The notes beneath the pieces were generated by a model. That model saw nothing but the letters and a program-made list of their open reading frames with translations. It made no database searches and had not been told where the DNA came from. From Leptodontidium sp. MPI-SDFR-AT-0119 (lineage: Eukaryota; Ascomycota; Leotiomycetes; Helotiales; Leptodontidiaceae), in the NCBI GenBank assembly GCA_020726505.1, contig JAHLEZ010000033.1:372001-436000 (forward strand): 64,000 nt of DNA, read 5' to 3'. The position numbers and the translations under genes are program-made. Positions 1 through 9,998 of the stretch are shown piece by piece (position 1 is the stretch's first letter; the number at the start of each line of letters is the position of its first letter).

Positions 1-1652
1 GCAATTCAACCAGGGCTTCAACCGAGACTGGGCATTCCTCCCTCCATGCAGTCAACTCCTTCCAAAGATTCGCAAACACATCAATCGTACGAGGTTGGAC
101 TGGATTTACAGTTTCCCGTTCTATCTTTCCAATCTCGGACAGCTCGTTAATAATTCGTGCGAAAATCCATATTGCTTGGTTCGAATGGCGGTCCTGGGGA
201 GGCATCCTAGCCTCACTAATATCGTAATTTGAGGGTACCCAAAAGTTCGTTGGGATAAGAGTAGGCTGCTTTATAAGGTACGCTGCCCAGATATCTAAAA
301 TCCATTAGCTTCTTGCTTCTTTCTTCATGCCTCGAGGGAAATAAGTAACCAATTCTCGCAAACGCCCAAAAGCATGCAGCAGATAGCCCTTCGGATAAGC
401 CATTCCAACCCATCTCCTGAAAGGTGCCCGCACAGCCACGAAGATGAAGGCGCCACTCGTGAACCTCCATCGACATCATACAATAGACACAAAGTTGAAG
501 AGCGCCCGCAAGTACCATGTGATCGTTCTGCCACGCTTCTAACGAGCAAATGGTTTCCCGTGCAAAGTCGTAAAGCTCAATGGTCTCCGTGCGAGCATCG
601 CCAGTTGTATTGTCTATTTGGCGAGAAGCAACGGCGACGGCAGCCGCACTATACGCCTGAGACTCCAAAAGACCTCGACTTGTTTGCAACGAGAAGTGTC
701 GCAGCGAATCTGTGGTTTCACACCAGGTCGCAGTTTCTCGTAGGTAGGCTGTAAGGAGAAGTGCTTTCTTCCGCTCCCCGATAGGCCAGGACGGCATCCC
801 TCGAGCTCCCTTCTTCGCACGCGATGGTAGTGCGGCTATAGATTGAGAGAAGGGGCGAGGAGAGTCCTCAAACCCATCTAGGGAGCTTAGAAATGAAATG
901 GAGCGTACGCTTGGACCCGGCTCCTGTCTAAGCCGAGGCACATTTGATGTCTGTATGTCCGTAAATGTAACTGTAGAATTAAGAAGTGCATCGATTGAAA
1001 AGGGGAGCCCAGCATAATCGGCCGCACGAGGATTGTCAGAACTAGTTCGGTTTGCTGATGGTCCCGACCTAAGGCTATTTTGAGAACTAGTATCAATGCT
1101 GCTAATATCTTCAATGATCTCGTCGACATCATTGGGCTCCATTGGTGGTGATTCTTGGCTGTTTTGGTAACAGCTCTTGATCTCTTCGGTCGAATTGATA
1201 AACTACAAATTTTTAAGTAAGGATCGAGGATCGCAGGAGCAGGCAGAAAAGTAAGTACTTTACCTTCCATGATAGTGGTGGTTGTAAGTTCGCCCGTAAA
1301 GCCGAAATAGATGCGGATTCTCTTTCCGACAAACACCGCATCCTAGAAGTATGGAATGAGGCCTTTATCCCCCATACGCATGAGCGGTCAAGTGCTATGC
1401 AGTTGCCACAAGTCGGACCAACTTCATCGCCTTGCACGTTGCTCCATCAGTAATGGAAAAATAGCCCCTGTCTTTTTTGCTTTGTGGGCGTACATACACT
1501 TTAATCGCCTCCTTCGGCATGTAAGACTGAAGTTAGGTCAGCGAGCAATCTAACAAGACGACGACAGGTCGTTCATACCATCCAAGCCTCGATCTGCTCT
1601 TAGGGACTTTTCCGTTGGTGTCATATGGAATCGGGGTTGGGTTGGGGAACAT
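1..1652 (-). CDS. Zn2Cys6 fungal transcription factor (3' end outside window)
   Basis: A nuclear DNA-binding regulator of the fungal binuclear zinc-cluster class; its target genes cannot be told from sequence. The chosen start is the ATG at 1652. The zinc cluster is spread over three exons. The first exon ends in a basic stretch and the first two bases of a Cys codon. The second begins with T CTT ACA TGC and gives CLTCRRRRLK. The third supplies CDEVGPTCGNCIALDRSC. Joined, this is a clean C-x2-C-x6-C-x6-C-x2-C-x6-C cluster. A Ser/Thr-rich linker follows, then a conserved central region with FARI joined by a splice to DIWAAYLIKQPTLIP and WVPSNYDIS, typical of the Fungal_trans_2 type C-terminal domain. 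At least four short introns are needed, each with recognisable GT...AG signals; the donor at about 350 is weak (GTTACT). The frame is still open at base 1, so the C-terminus is missing. No stop or frameshift is needed to read it. Confidence 0.85.
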
Positions 1653-1840
1653 GGTAACTATAGATGACGTTGAAATGAAGAAAATTGAAGAAGCCGGGAA
1701 TGCGGGGAAAGCTTTCTCCACGATTCGGACATGTTTAAACCAAGCTAGCTAGAGCTTAGTTCAAGCTGACCAGGCCGTTCACGTGCATTCCCAACAATGG
1801 TCTAGGCTAGTTAGTTTTAGTCACAATCACTGCACAATTC

Positions 1841-3187
1841 TACAGTCACCGTGCATTAGTTTGAACATAGAACACGAAAAATCGCGAAATCCGGCTTTCG
1901 CCCCTCCCAACACCTACCTATAATACTACCAAAATATCTACACCACGTCGCCCTTCAGCTCCAATTCATTCAAATTGAGTTCAAAACAAGGAACTTGTCC
2001 CATATCAGAGAGGGCAAATCGTTGGGGCAGCTAAGATAGGGGAAAAACCAACTCAGATCGCGAGGGCCTTTAAAACAATTAAAGCAACCGTCAAGACTAC
2101 CTTGCGCTACGACTTGCTACGTACGAACGGAGAGACTTTACCTCGATCTGGCCGGCCAAAGATTTACGACGATAGAGATGTACGTCGTCTCGTTCCCTGC
2201 GTGCAACTACACCCAAAATACACATACGAGGAGGTTCGGAGGGAATTAGGGGTGTCTTGGAGCACTCCTACAACCAAGCGGATGTTAGGACCCTCTGGAA
2301 TTAGCAACTGGCCCGCAAAACGTCGTCCTGAGCTTACAGATGAAGTAGCTCGCGAAAGGTTTAAATGGTGTAAAGCGCGGGAGAAATGGACATTAGCTGA
2401 ATGGAGAACCTATATGTGGTCGGATGGGCGTTCTGCTGAAAGGGTAAAGATAGCGAGTGGGTCTTTCGTACACCACCTCGAGAATGGGATCCAATTATGG
2501 TACAAGCCTACTCCAAATGCCGCGGTATATCAGTTATGGTCTGGGCTTGTTTCTGGTTTATCGAGGGGAAGATCCGAAGGTCACAATCATATCTATTGGA
2601 GAGGGATTGGGAGTCAAAGAAGCATGGCTACTCTGCGAAGTCTTACCTTAAAGTACGTGAAGACAATATACCTAATTGCTGGGAACGTAGCCTACAATTT
2701 ATGCAAGACAACGCTCCAATTCATACTGCACGCGCCGTAACTCAATGGTTCCTAGATATGGCTATTCCTTTAGTTGACTGGCCTCCGTACTCTCCTGATC
2801 TCAACCCGATCGAACACATCTGGCACTATCTTAAAAGGGTGGTTCTACACTTACACCCCGAGCTCCAGGGAATAGGGAAAGGGGAAGAGGCTATAGAAGC
2901 CCTAGAACAAGCGCTAGTTGAGGCCTGGGATGCTCTTCCAGATAGTTTGTTTGAGCCGGTTGCAGATAGTATGCTATATAGGGTAGCGGCGGTGGTTAAG
3001 GCGAAGGGTTGGCACACAAAATATTAGATATTTCGAACCTTTCGTCAATGAAAGCGCATTCAATTTAGAGTAGATTGCACTAAAAAAAACATGCGATAGA
3101 ATTGGTGGTTAAATTTAAGTATGTGATTGCAGTGGTGCGGGTGATTCTGATTTCAGTGGGGGGTTCAAACTTTTGAGCAGTACTGTA
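1841..3187 (+). mobile_element. Tc1/mariner-type DNA transposon, about 1.35 kb
   Basis: The element is bounded by inverted repeats that begin TACAGT on both ends and share a downstream AGTTTGAAC block (left about 1841-1870, right about 3158-3187). TA dinucleotides at 1841-1842 and 3186-3187 fit the TA target site used by this superfamily. Length, terminal repeats and the DD34E transposase inside agree with the Tc1/Impala branch found in ascomycetes. The terminal repeats are imperfect (the bases after TACAGT differ), and the transposase is frameshifted, so this copy is probably non-autonomous. Its base composition is normal, not RIP-like. Confidence 0.85.
1996..3027 (+). pseudogene. Tc1-type DD34E transposase, frameshifted
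   Basis: The transposase would cut and paste the element through its inverted repeats. The first part (about 1996-2440) carries an N-terminal helix-turn-helix region (YQRGQIVGAAK, then an ARAF...ATVKTTLR stretch and RSGRPK). It ends in MWSD, the expected position of the first catalytic Asp. The second part is in another frame from about 2440 to 3027: EWVFRTP, GISVMVWACF, QDNAPIHTA with the second Asp, then SPDLNPIEHIW with the Glu. There are 34 residues between that Asp and Glu, which gives DD34E. The two frames meet at a run of G near 2440-2445, where one base appears to be missing. No clear ATG lies in the first frame before the helix-turn-helix, so the 5' start may also be damaged. Confidence 0.85.
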
Positions 3188-3437
3188 AGTCACAAAACCC
3201 CAAAGGTGGGCCAAGGGGCGATTGATGGGATTTGTTTGTATATCGAGGTATTCCCTATCTATCTATCCGAAGACGAAAAAGAAGGAAATCAGTAGGCAGT
3301 CAGATTTAAGAAAGTTGAATGAAGATTGGTCTCAGCGATGTTGTTATGCTCGTGGCAAAAAACACACACAAATAAACTTTTTTACGACATCCTTTCCACC
3401 CAAAGGGGATTTACAAGGACTCACGATAAGGAGCCCT

Positions 3438-5619
3438 TCAAGCTCCTATGACCCTGACCAAAGCCGAACAAATGCTGAGCAAGCCTAAGGCCCCAGCATC
3501 TGGAATCCCACCCTCTTGGAAAATCCCCGCATCCACATAACTTGCACGACCGAAAGACGCGACCATCTTCTTTGTCGACTCCATGCCCTGCTTTGCTGCC
3601 TCAAGTGCTTCTTGAAGACCCCTTGGGTTTGAAGAGATTACCCGGATAAAAGGGATCAAAACATCCATCATGGTCCGACTCCCTTCGCGTGCCTGCGTGT
3701 ACTTGAACAACTCGTCAAGGGCCTGAGCTCCAGCGGCTGCAATAATGACTGGTGTTGTATCACCCGTTCTATCTCGTGTTCTATTGAGGCTCGAGACGAG
3801 ACTGTTGAGATAGATTCCATATATGGCACCCGACGTTCCACCCATGCTGGCTTCGACGATATTGGAGATTGCGTGCACGCCGACAAGGAGGTTTGAGGTG
3901 TCAATCTCGCCACGTTCAACTGCGATGGCGATTGCTAAGTAATTCATGTGAGCAAACCATTAGGGATCGTCAGGCGGGTACAAACCATTTGCGCCAGCTA
4001 ACAACGTCCGTCCGCAGTCGCCGTCGCCAGCAATGGTATCAAAATGAGTGATCGCCGGCTCATCGGCCGTGATGCTTTTCGTGATCTCTTTCAAAACCGC
4101 CTCAAATACTGCCGAATCGACTGTGGATCTAATCAGCCTGCGTTGGATGCAAAAAAGATATACATTGCCTACCTTTCAGTGATGAGAGCTTGGGTGTGGC
4201 TTCTGGTAGGCATAACTGAATGTCAGTCGGTTCTGTCGTTTCACTTGGTCGAGTAGCTGGAACCCAGCCGGGAGCATCTGTAACTCGATCGAGTAACGGA
4301 ATCATTCTATCGTTCAGCTTCAGCAGAGTTATTGAGAATCCAACTCCGTTGATAGATGATACAAGAGTTCCTCTGATCAACCGCTTTGGCGTTATGCCAT
4401 AATCGGAGCTCAACTGTGCCATGGTCTCGTCCAGTATGGCATGCAGCTCCAGTACGCTCAACCCACCCAAGTTGTTGATTGTAAGAGCGATCTCATCTGT
4501 TTTCGCAAATTGAAGAAACGACTGCGCTCTCTCGTTCTCACCAAGTAACCACATCAGTAGCTGCTTGACTACTTCATCTAGGGGTTTGATGATTGCACGC
4601 TGAGCGCCGGGCTCATTGTGAATACCTGCAAGTCTTAGGTGTGCAAGCGGCGTCAGAGTATGCGAGAGCACTCACCCATTCCATACTCAAGTTCCACCGC
4701 ACCGATCTCGTCTTCTGGGTCAATGGCACGACCCGGGACGTGGCACCTTTGCAGACTGACACCGATCGTGGCCAGGTTCTGTGCAACTGATTCGGCAACC
4801 GAATATACATCTTCGAGACTCGCGCTGTTTCCGTAAGTCAGCCATGTCGACATATATATGGCATGAGCACGTTCAAAACCTACCCTTCTGCTGCTGCTGC
4901 TCCAGCAATTTTATGCACTAGCGCTACGCCGGCCCGGCCTCTTCGGCCGACTGTCGAGCCAGGCTTGCGAGGAATGGCAATGTCATCCCCTACGATCAAG
5001 AGCTTGCACTTCAACCCAGCAGCCTTGGCTTTCTCGGTCGCTAACCCAAAGCTGAGTGCATCCCCAGTATAATTCTTCGTGATAATGAGGGTACTGCGAA
5101 GTTCAGTCGGGAGCCGGACTAAGAGGGATGGTTGGGTGGACTTACCCTTGCTCGGATGGAAATGCTTTGAGCGCTTTGAAGATCTGCGAAGCCGAGGGTG
5201 ACGCAAAAACGTTGCCAGCTACAGCCACATCAAGCATTCCCTCGCCCACAAATCCTGCGTGTGCTGGCTCATGGCCCGAACCGCCTACGAGTCGTCAGAG
5301 TCCCCACTTTGACAACAGAGCACTCGGAACTTCCACATACCGCCAGATAACAGGAGCACTTTCGTCGACGCGATGCCGGCCGGCCCTAGGAGATCCCTCC
5401 TAAAGATGACTGCTTGAAATCAGTGAAGCTCGGTGAATTGCGACCAACAGACCACTGATCACGGTGGTGGCAGACATGGCATAGCATGGCGTACATACTC
5501 TTTTCTGTGGCATCCAGCGCCAGGCTCGGCGTGACTCTCACAATGCCTCTCAGGGAACGCACCACCACATCACTGGTGTTGTCGACGAAGGATTTAGCTT
5601 GGAAATCGTCAGCAAGATA
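3438..5619 (-). CDS. Dihydroxyacetone kinase (Dak1/DakA-type, ATP-dependent)
   Basis: Phosphorylates dihydroxyacetone (and glyceraldehyde) with ATP in the cytosol, feeding DHA into glycolysis and detoxifying it. The N-terminal DakK domain shows the [16 protein letters not shown] start region, the [10 protein letters not shown] substrate loop (assembled across an intron at about 5290-5345) and [18 protein letters not shown]. It continues through GMGIHNEPG, also split by an intron near 4670. The C-terminal DakL domain shows [16 protein letters not shown], whose acidic residues bind Mg-ATP, and [14 protein letters not shown]. It ends with a stop at 3438. About seven GT-AG introns are required and all reading phases I checked join correctly, so it looks intact (roughly 590 residues). 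The extreme 5' end is not settled: AKSFVDN follows an AAG acceptor near 5619, so the ATG must be in a short upstream exon I could not place. It faces a broken dihydroxyacetone synthase across a shared promoter region. Confidence 0.9.
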
Positions 5620-6568
5620 CGACTATATATTGTGCAGTGCAATCAATATTGGATGTCTGCCTACACATTTTGCAAGTGGCCCACAGTCAAGGGAGGGAGG
5701 GCAAATAACAAATTAAAAAGGGATCTGCAGATGGCTTGCGACGGGACGAGAATGAGAAGGAGAAGGAGAAGGGAGAACCTGTGGACTAGAATCTGGACAA
5801 AAGGGTCTGCCATGATGATGATGATGGCGAGGGCATGCCAGCTGTAGATAACTCATTTCATAAATTGCTGTCTGCTCCTTGCCCTTCCGCCAAGTCCATT
5901 CAGATGCAAATTCGAGGTCTTTTTGGGATCTCTCCTTCTCTTCCCTTCCTTTCTTGCTTAGGCCGCGGTGTGCGCACCCCAGCTTTTGCTCCGGCTATCA
6001 GAGATTCCCCAGGAACGATGGATGTGTAGTTGAGATCAATACTGTACTGTACGGTATTGAACCGCATCTGTAAAGCGGAAGTGCAACCCCATCCTGTCCT
6101 CTGGCCAATCCGATTGCCGACTGCCGACTGCCGACTGCCAAGTGCCGATTGCCGATTTCGGTCAATCCACTACTCACTCACCTGTGTGTTAGCGCTCTCG
6201 CTTGCGTTTCGACCTTCTCCTTTGAGAGGATGCAAAGCCTGGACTTCCTCCCCGCAAAGAGCTGCCGAAACGAGTAATCGTAACCCCTTTCTCCATCTGG
6301 CCCTCGTCATGGGGCGTGGCATGGAGGGGTCAGGTCCCTGCCGAGGACCTTAAATAGAAATAATAAGCTATCGTATCGTGTTTTGCATGATAAGGGGGAA
6401 GGGGGAGTATACTATTTGGGATGGATTCTTGAGATTGAGCTTCCTCCAGCCGTCACATCAAGCCGTACTCTTCTTTTCCCTGGCTGCCTCTCTCCCTCTC
6501 CCTCTCCCTCACTCCATACGGCCAATTTGATCAAGAAAAATTAGGAGGCAGGCAATCAAGCAAATTTA
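5620..6568. promoter_or_regulatory. Head-to-head intergenic region of the DAK and DHAS genes
   Basis: About 0.95 kb separates the divergent dihydroxyacetone kinase and the broken dihydroxyacetone synthase, so it should contain both promoters and probably a non-coding first exon of the kinase. It is rich in simple repeats: a GAGAAG run near 5751-5775, an ATG run near 5812-5827, a 7-base CGACTGC-like tandem array at about 6110-6160, and CTCCCT runs near 6485-6510. No convincing gene is seen. I could not assign operators. Confidence 0.5.
6110..6160. repeat. 7-bp minisatellite (CGACTGC-like)
   Basis: About six to seven adjacent copies of a CGAYTGC heptamer lie in the region between the kinase and synthase genes. 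The unit varies slightly (CGATTGC, CGACTGC, CAAGTGC). Likely slippage-derived. Confidence 0.75.
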
Positions 6569-7395
6569 TGGCTCCATCGACAATCGAGGATGAATCTACC
6601 ACCGCGTCTCCTTGCTTAAAGGAGACACAGCTTTCCCATGAGACGACATGGTGCTGAAGAACTTTCGACTGCTGGTGGCAGATCTGTGCCAGCAGTTCGG
6701 AGGTGTTCATCCAGGGTATGCTGTGATCATTGTAAACTCTCCCAGACTATGGGTGCTGTTGATGAACGCTTCCATCATAGAGGCGCCATTGGCATGGCAG
6801 TAAGCGGCATCGCGCTGTGGAAGTATACAATGCGTTATGCTCCTCATACTCCTGACTATTTAAACCTAGATCGCTTTATCCTCTCAAACGGTAGGTAGGC
6901 CCCCTCTAGATTGGTTCATTGGAGTGCTATGTAGTGCTAAATCCTCTAAGGTCATCGCTGTCTATTTCAATATTGTTTCTCCACCTCAGTGGCTACAAAA
7001 ACATGACTGCCGATCAATTGCGGTCCTATCATTCTGAGCGACCCGATGCACTATGTCCAGGTCATCCAGAGATTGAGCACGACGGCATTGAGCTCACGAC
7101 TGGCCCTCTTGGACAGGGTATTGCGAGTGCGGTGGGCTTAGCGATAGCATCCAGACACCTTGCGACTACATACAATAGGCCTGGCTTCGAGGTCATCACC
7201 AACCATACCTGGTGTACGATCGGAGACGCTTGCTTACAGGACGGCGTTGCTTTGGAGGCCATGTCTTTGGCGGGCCATTTGAAGAACTGTTGTCATGAAG
7301 CTGTTCAGAAGTCCGACGAGTATCTCGGAGTTACTACGGAGTATATCAGGGATACAGGGTCTCCCGTGATGCAGGACTTTCTTCTAACCTTTGAT
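6569..7395 (+). pseudogene. Dihydroxyacetone synthase / transketolase, truncated and frameshifted
   Basis: The family transfers a two-carbon unit using thiamine diphosphate; the dihydroxyacetone synthase branch condenses formaldehyde with xylulose 5-phosphate. A start at 6569 (MAPSTIEDES) is lost to a frame change near 6640, after which MVLKNFRLLVADLCQQFGG is read from 6648. An intron at about 6714-6780 restores GAIGMAVSGIALWKYTMRYAP and DRFILSNG. A second intron leads to GHRCLFQY, and a further frameshift near 6974 is needed to reach HLSGYKNMT. The conserved TTGPLGQGIASAVG segment follows, then GDACLQDGVALEAMSLAGHLK, where the cofactor-binding region starts. Homology stops at about 7277 and an unrelated tail ends at 7398. 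Only about the first 200 of roughly 700 residues remain, so it cannot be active. Its head-to-head position with the kinase suggests a former DHA-forming and DHA-phosphorylating pair. Confidence 0.8.
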
Positions 7396-7568
7396 TGAGT
7401 GAAGTGGTAACAAGTATCGTCGTCTCCCATCTGAGGCTTTCATAACCTGTAAAGTTTTAGTTTCACATGTTAAATTGGTGTGGTTGCGCATGACTCATCG
7501 TGCATCGGAGATACCTCCGGATGAATCTCGGAGGCGTTTAGCCAAGAAAGTGATCAGCCAATAACTTA

Positions 7569-7760
7569 TTATCGGATCACAGTGGGATAGATCGAGCGTA
7601 ATAATAAGTCCTCTATCGAGAATCCTATAAATTCGGTGAATACAAAGGCTATATCTTCAAATAAATAGTATTCGCAGATATCAACGAAATTCGGATGCTG
7701 GACTTGAGGTAAAGGGTGCCCGCCTGGGTCCCCATACACGACATTAAAGATCCTCATCAC
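7569..7760 (-). pseudogene. Relic of a fungal protein kinase-like gene
   Basis: A short frame with HPNFVDICEYYLFEDIAFVF, TEFIGFSIEDLLL and SIYPT resembles the region around the end of the N-lobe (hinge segment) of a group of fungal serine/threonine kinase-like proteins. The preceding MRIFNVV fits the beta-strand before it. Neither the glycine loop nor the catalytic HRD or DFG motifs were found nearby. Stops follow immediately, so this is a fragment. The assignment rests on pattern memory of the family and is moderate to low. Confidence 0.4.
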
Positions 7761-8599
7761 CCGGATTTCTGTACCTTCGTACCATTATTACAAAGGACGA
7801 GTATGGGGCCTGAGACCAGTTTAAGGAATGGTTCGTAAAACTCCCAAGGGTTATACCTGAACGACAGGATCTCCCTCAACCTCGCCGTCTAGAAATCTTT
7901 CCAGGTGACTTTTGCGTGAGGGTGAGTTGGAGGAGTGATGTTGAGGTAAGGGACGTTTTTGGTCATTGGGACTGATGTAGTGGGAGTGTCTACAGGCCTA
8001 ATATCGGGTCCTTCCCTCATAATGTCTGTGCTGGATTCGGCAGTGGAAGATCTGGAGGAAGGAGGAAGGGCGAGGAGAGCTTGAAAGCATCAAACAACAA
8101 GGACGAGATGTTGTGGTAAGTTTCGGCCCAAAAGGAAATCGAGGACTATATCTAAAATGGGGGCCCTGACGCTCAAGATGTACGGTTGTGATTTAGAGAG
8201 CCTGGATGTCAACTGCTTATAGCAAAGGACCTCGGGGGCAGAGGACAGGGGGATGGGGGGGGACGAAAGTAACCTGAATAACACCAAGCGATTCGGGTCG
8301 TTTTGCAGGCACGCATTTTGGGGGGTGCGTTAGCGCTCTTGACTTGCGGAACCAGGACCCGAATAATTTTGTTTTATTTGGGTCCTCGCTGCACCTCGGG
8401 AACGTCGACTCTCCATCATCTGCCACGCCGACCTTAAACAAATGTCGATTCAAAAGAGCCAAAATCAGGTATTAAAGTGTCACGTGAATCTTAATCCAGA
8501 AGTGCATTTGAATTTCAACGTTACCCAATACATCAAGAATCATCCTGCCGCTTACAACGAAGTTCTAGCAGCCGTTTAAGAAATCCCACGACCAAAGCA
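7761..8599. other. Intergenic stretch, no gene recognised
   Basis: Between the kinase relic and the NACHT relic I see only short open frames on both strands with no recognisable motif. A minus-strand frame at 8217-8462 is open but has no domain that I know. Composition is like the surrounding genes. Decayed sequence is the likeliest explanation, given the relics on both sides. Confidence 0.4.
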
Positions 8600-8600
8600 C

Positions 8601-9600
8601 TTGCCAACTCACCTCCTAGCAACGCATTCATCTTCCCGCAGATGCAGTGAGCAGAAGCGTCTTGGAGCCAGCCCCTTCTTCTCAAGGGGCGGCGGAGACG
8701 TGAGCAAGGCCGGCATGTTCCCAAGTCTTGCCGTACAGCTCGCGGATGCTCTGCCATCTCTCCAAACACATATATGTGATGCTATAAGGAAAGCGGAGCG
8801 ACATTGCGAATCTATCTCCCTTAGACCAGTGGCGCGAGTCCGTCCGTTAAAGTTGGTACAATCAGATAATCCCTCATCTCTGTCTTCCTATCTGCTTGTT
8901 GTTGATGCACTTAATGAGTGTGACAACGAAGGCCACGTTCGCATCATCCTGCAGCATCTAGCTGAAGCTCGATCGTTAACGACGATACGACTTCGAATCT
9001 TTTTGACAAGCAGACCTGAAGTTCCAATTCGACACGGCACACGTGCTATCCCACAAGCCGAGCACCAGGACTTCGTACTCTACGACATAGAGCCAGCAAC
9101 TATCAACCATGATATCTCTCTTTTCTTGGAAGACCATCTAGGGATAATCGGGCAAGAGTGGACTTTTGGATCTGAGTGGCCAGGCGATAAAAGTTTTGAA
9201 ACAGCTGGTTGTTCATACTAGTAGACTTTTCATCTGGGCGGCAACGGCATGTCTGTTCATCCGTGAGGGGAGCCGATTTGCACGCAAGAGATTGGACACA
9301 ATTCTCAAGGGCTGTAGCAGTGCTGTTTCCGTACCAGAGAAGCACCTTAATGAACTCACTCTACCTTGCTGTCCTCAAGCGCTCGATCTCCTCGGACTAC
9401 TCGCACGAAGAGAAAGAAGAGGCAACGGATATGCTAAAGCGCATACTTGGAAGTACAGTAGTGTTACTCTCACCTCTTTTCTACCTCTACGCTAAGCAGG
9501 CTATTACAGGTTTTCAGAGAAGAAGTCGATTCAAAATTTACTGACCTCCACGCAATCCTTGATACTCCAAACGAACTGACTCGCCCGCTCCGCCTCCATG
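8601..9600 (+). pseudogene. NACHT-domain (NLR-like STAND) gene remnant
   Basis: Fungal NLR-like proteins use a NACHT NTPase as a switch in self/non-self recognition and programmed death. Recognisable in order are: LGASPFFSRGGGDVS; a YLLVVDALNECDNEG Walker B-like segment; LRIFLTSRPEVPIR with the sensor arginine; HQDFVLYDIEP; then in another frame TSRLFIWAATACLFIREG, FARKRLDTILKG and EKHLNE. A third frame continues with AVLKRSISSDYSHEEKEEA. Near 9506-9600 KFTDLHAILDTPNELTRPLR is still legible. The P-loop (GxxGxGKS) that should precede FFSRGGG is missing. At least three frame changes and the absent P-loop make this non-functional. Confidence 0.75.
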
Positions 9601-9998
9601 AGTTCGGTTTCACGGCGTTGGATGGCAAAGAGAAATGGACGGCATACAGGTTCCCAAGAATACCTACGACGTATGGATGCCGACTCACTTCAAAAGAATT
9701 TTCACTACAAGACTTTACCCCGAATATTGCCTTCGATACCTTGGATTGGAACAGCCTCCTCTCCGGATTAAGCTCTTCATTCATTTGAATGAAATTAAAC
9801 CACATCGATAGGAGCCACCATATGCGCGAGCCAGCTACCTTTGCAACAGCGGCTATGACCATAGAGCTCAAATTTGGACGTGATGCCAAATCTCGAGGAA
9901 AAAGGTCTCGCCAGGGGCAAACTTCAGCCAAAATGAGATATACTAATTACACAATCAAACAGGACAATACGAACCAAAATCGCAACAGTACAGTATCT
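9601..9998. other. Gap between NACHT relic and sugar transporter
   Basis: The first 190 bases read as a decayed continuation of the NACHT gene. The rest includes the 3' flank of the transporter, which ends at 9999. I see no independent gene. Confidence 0.4.

Noticed and set aside
374..754. A plus-strand gene opposite the Zn2Cys6 gene
   Set aside because: It lies opposite well-supported exons of the transcription factor and has no motif of its own.
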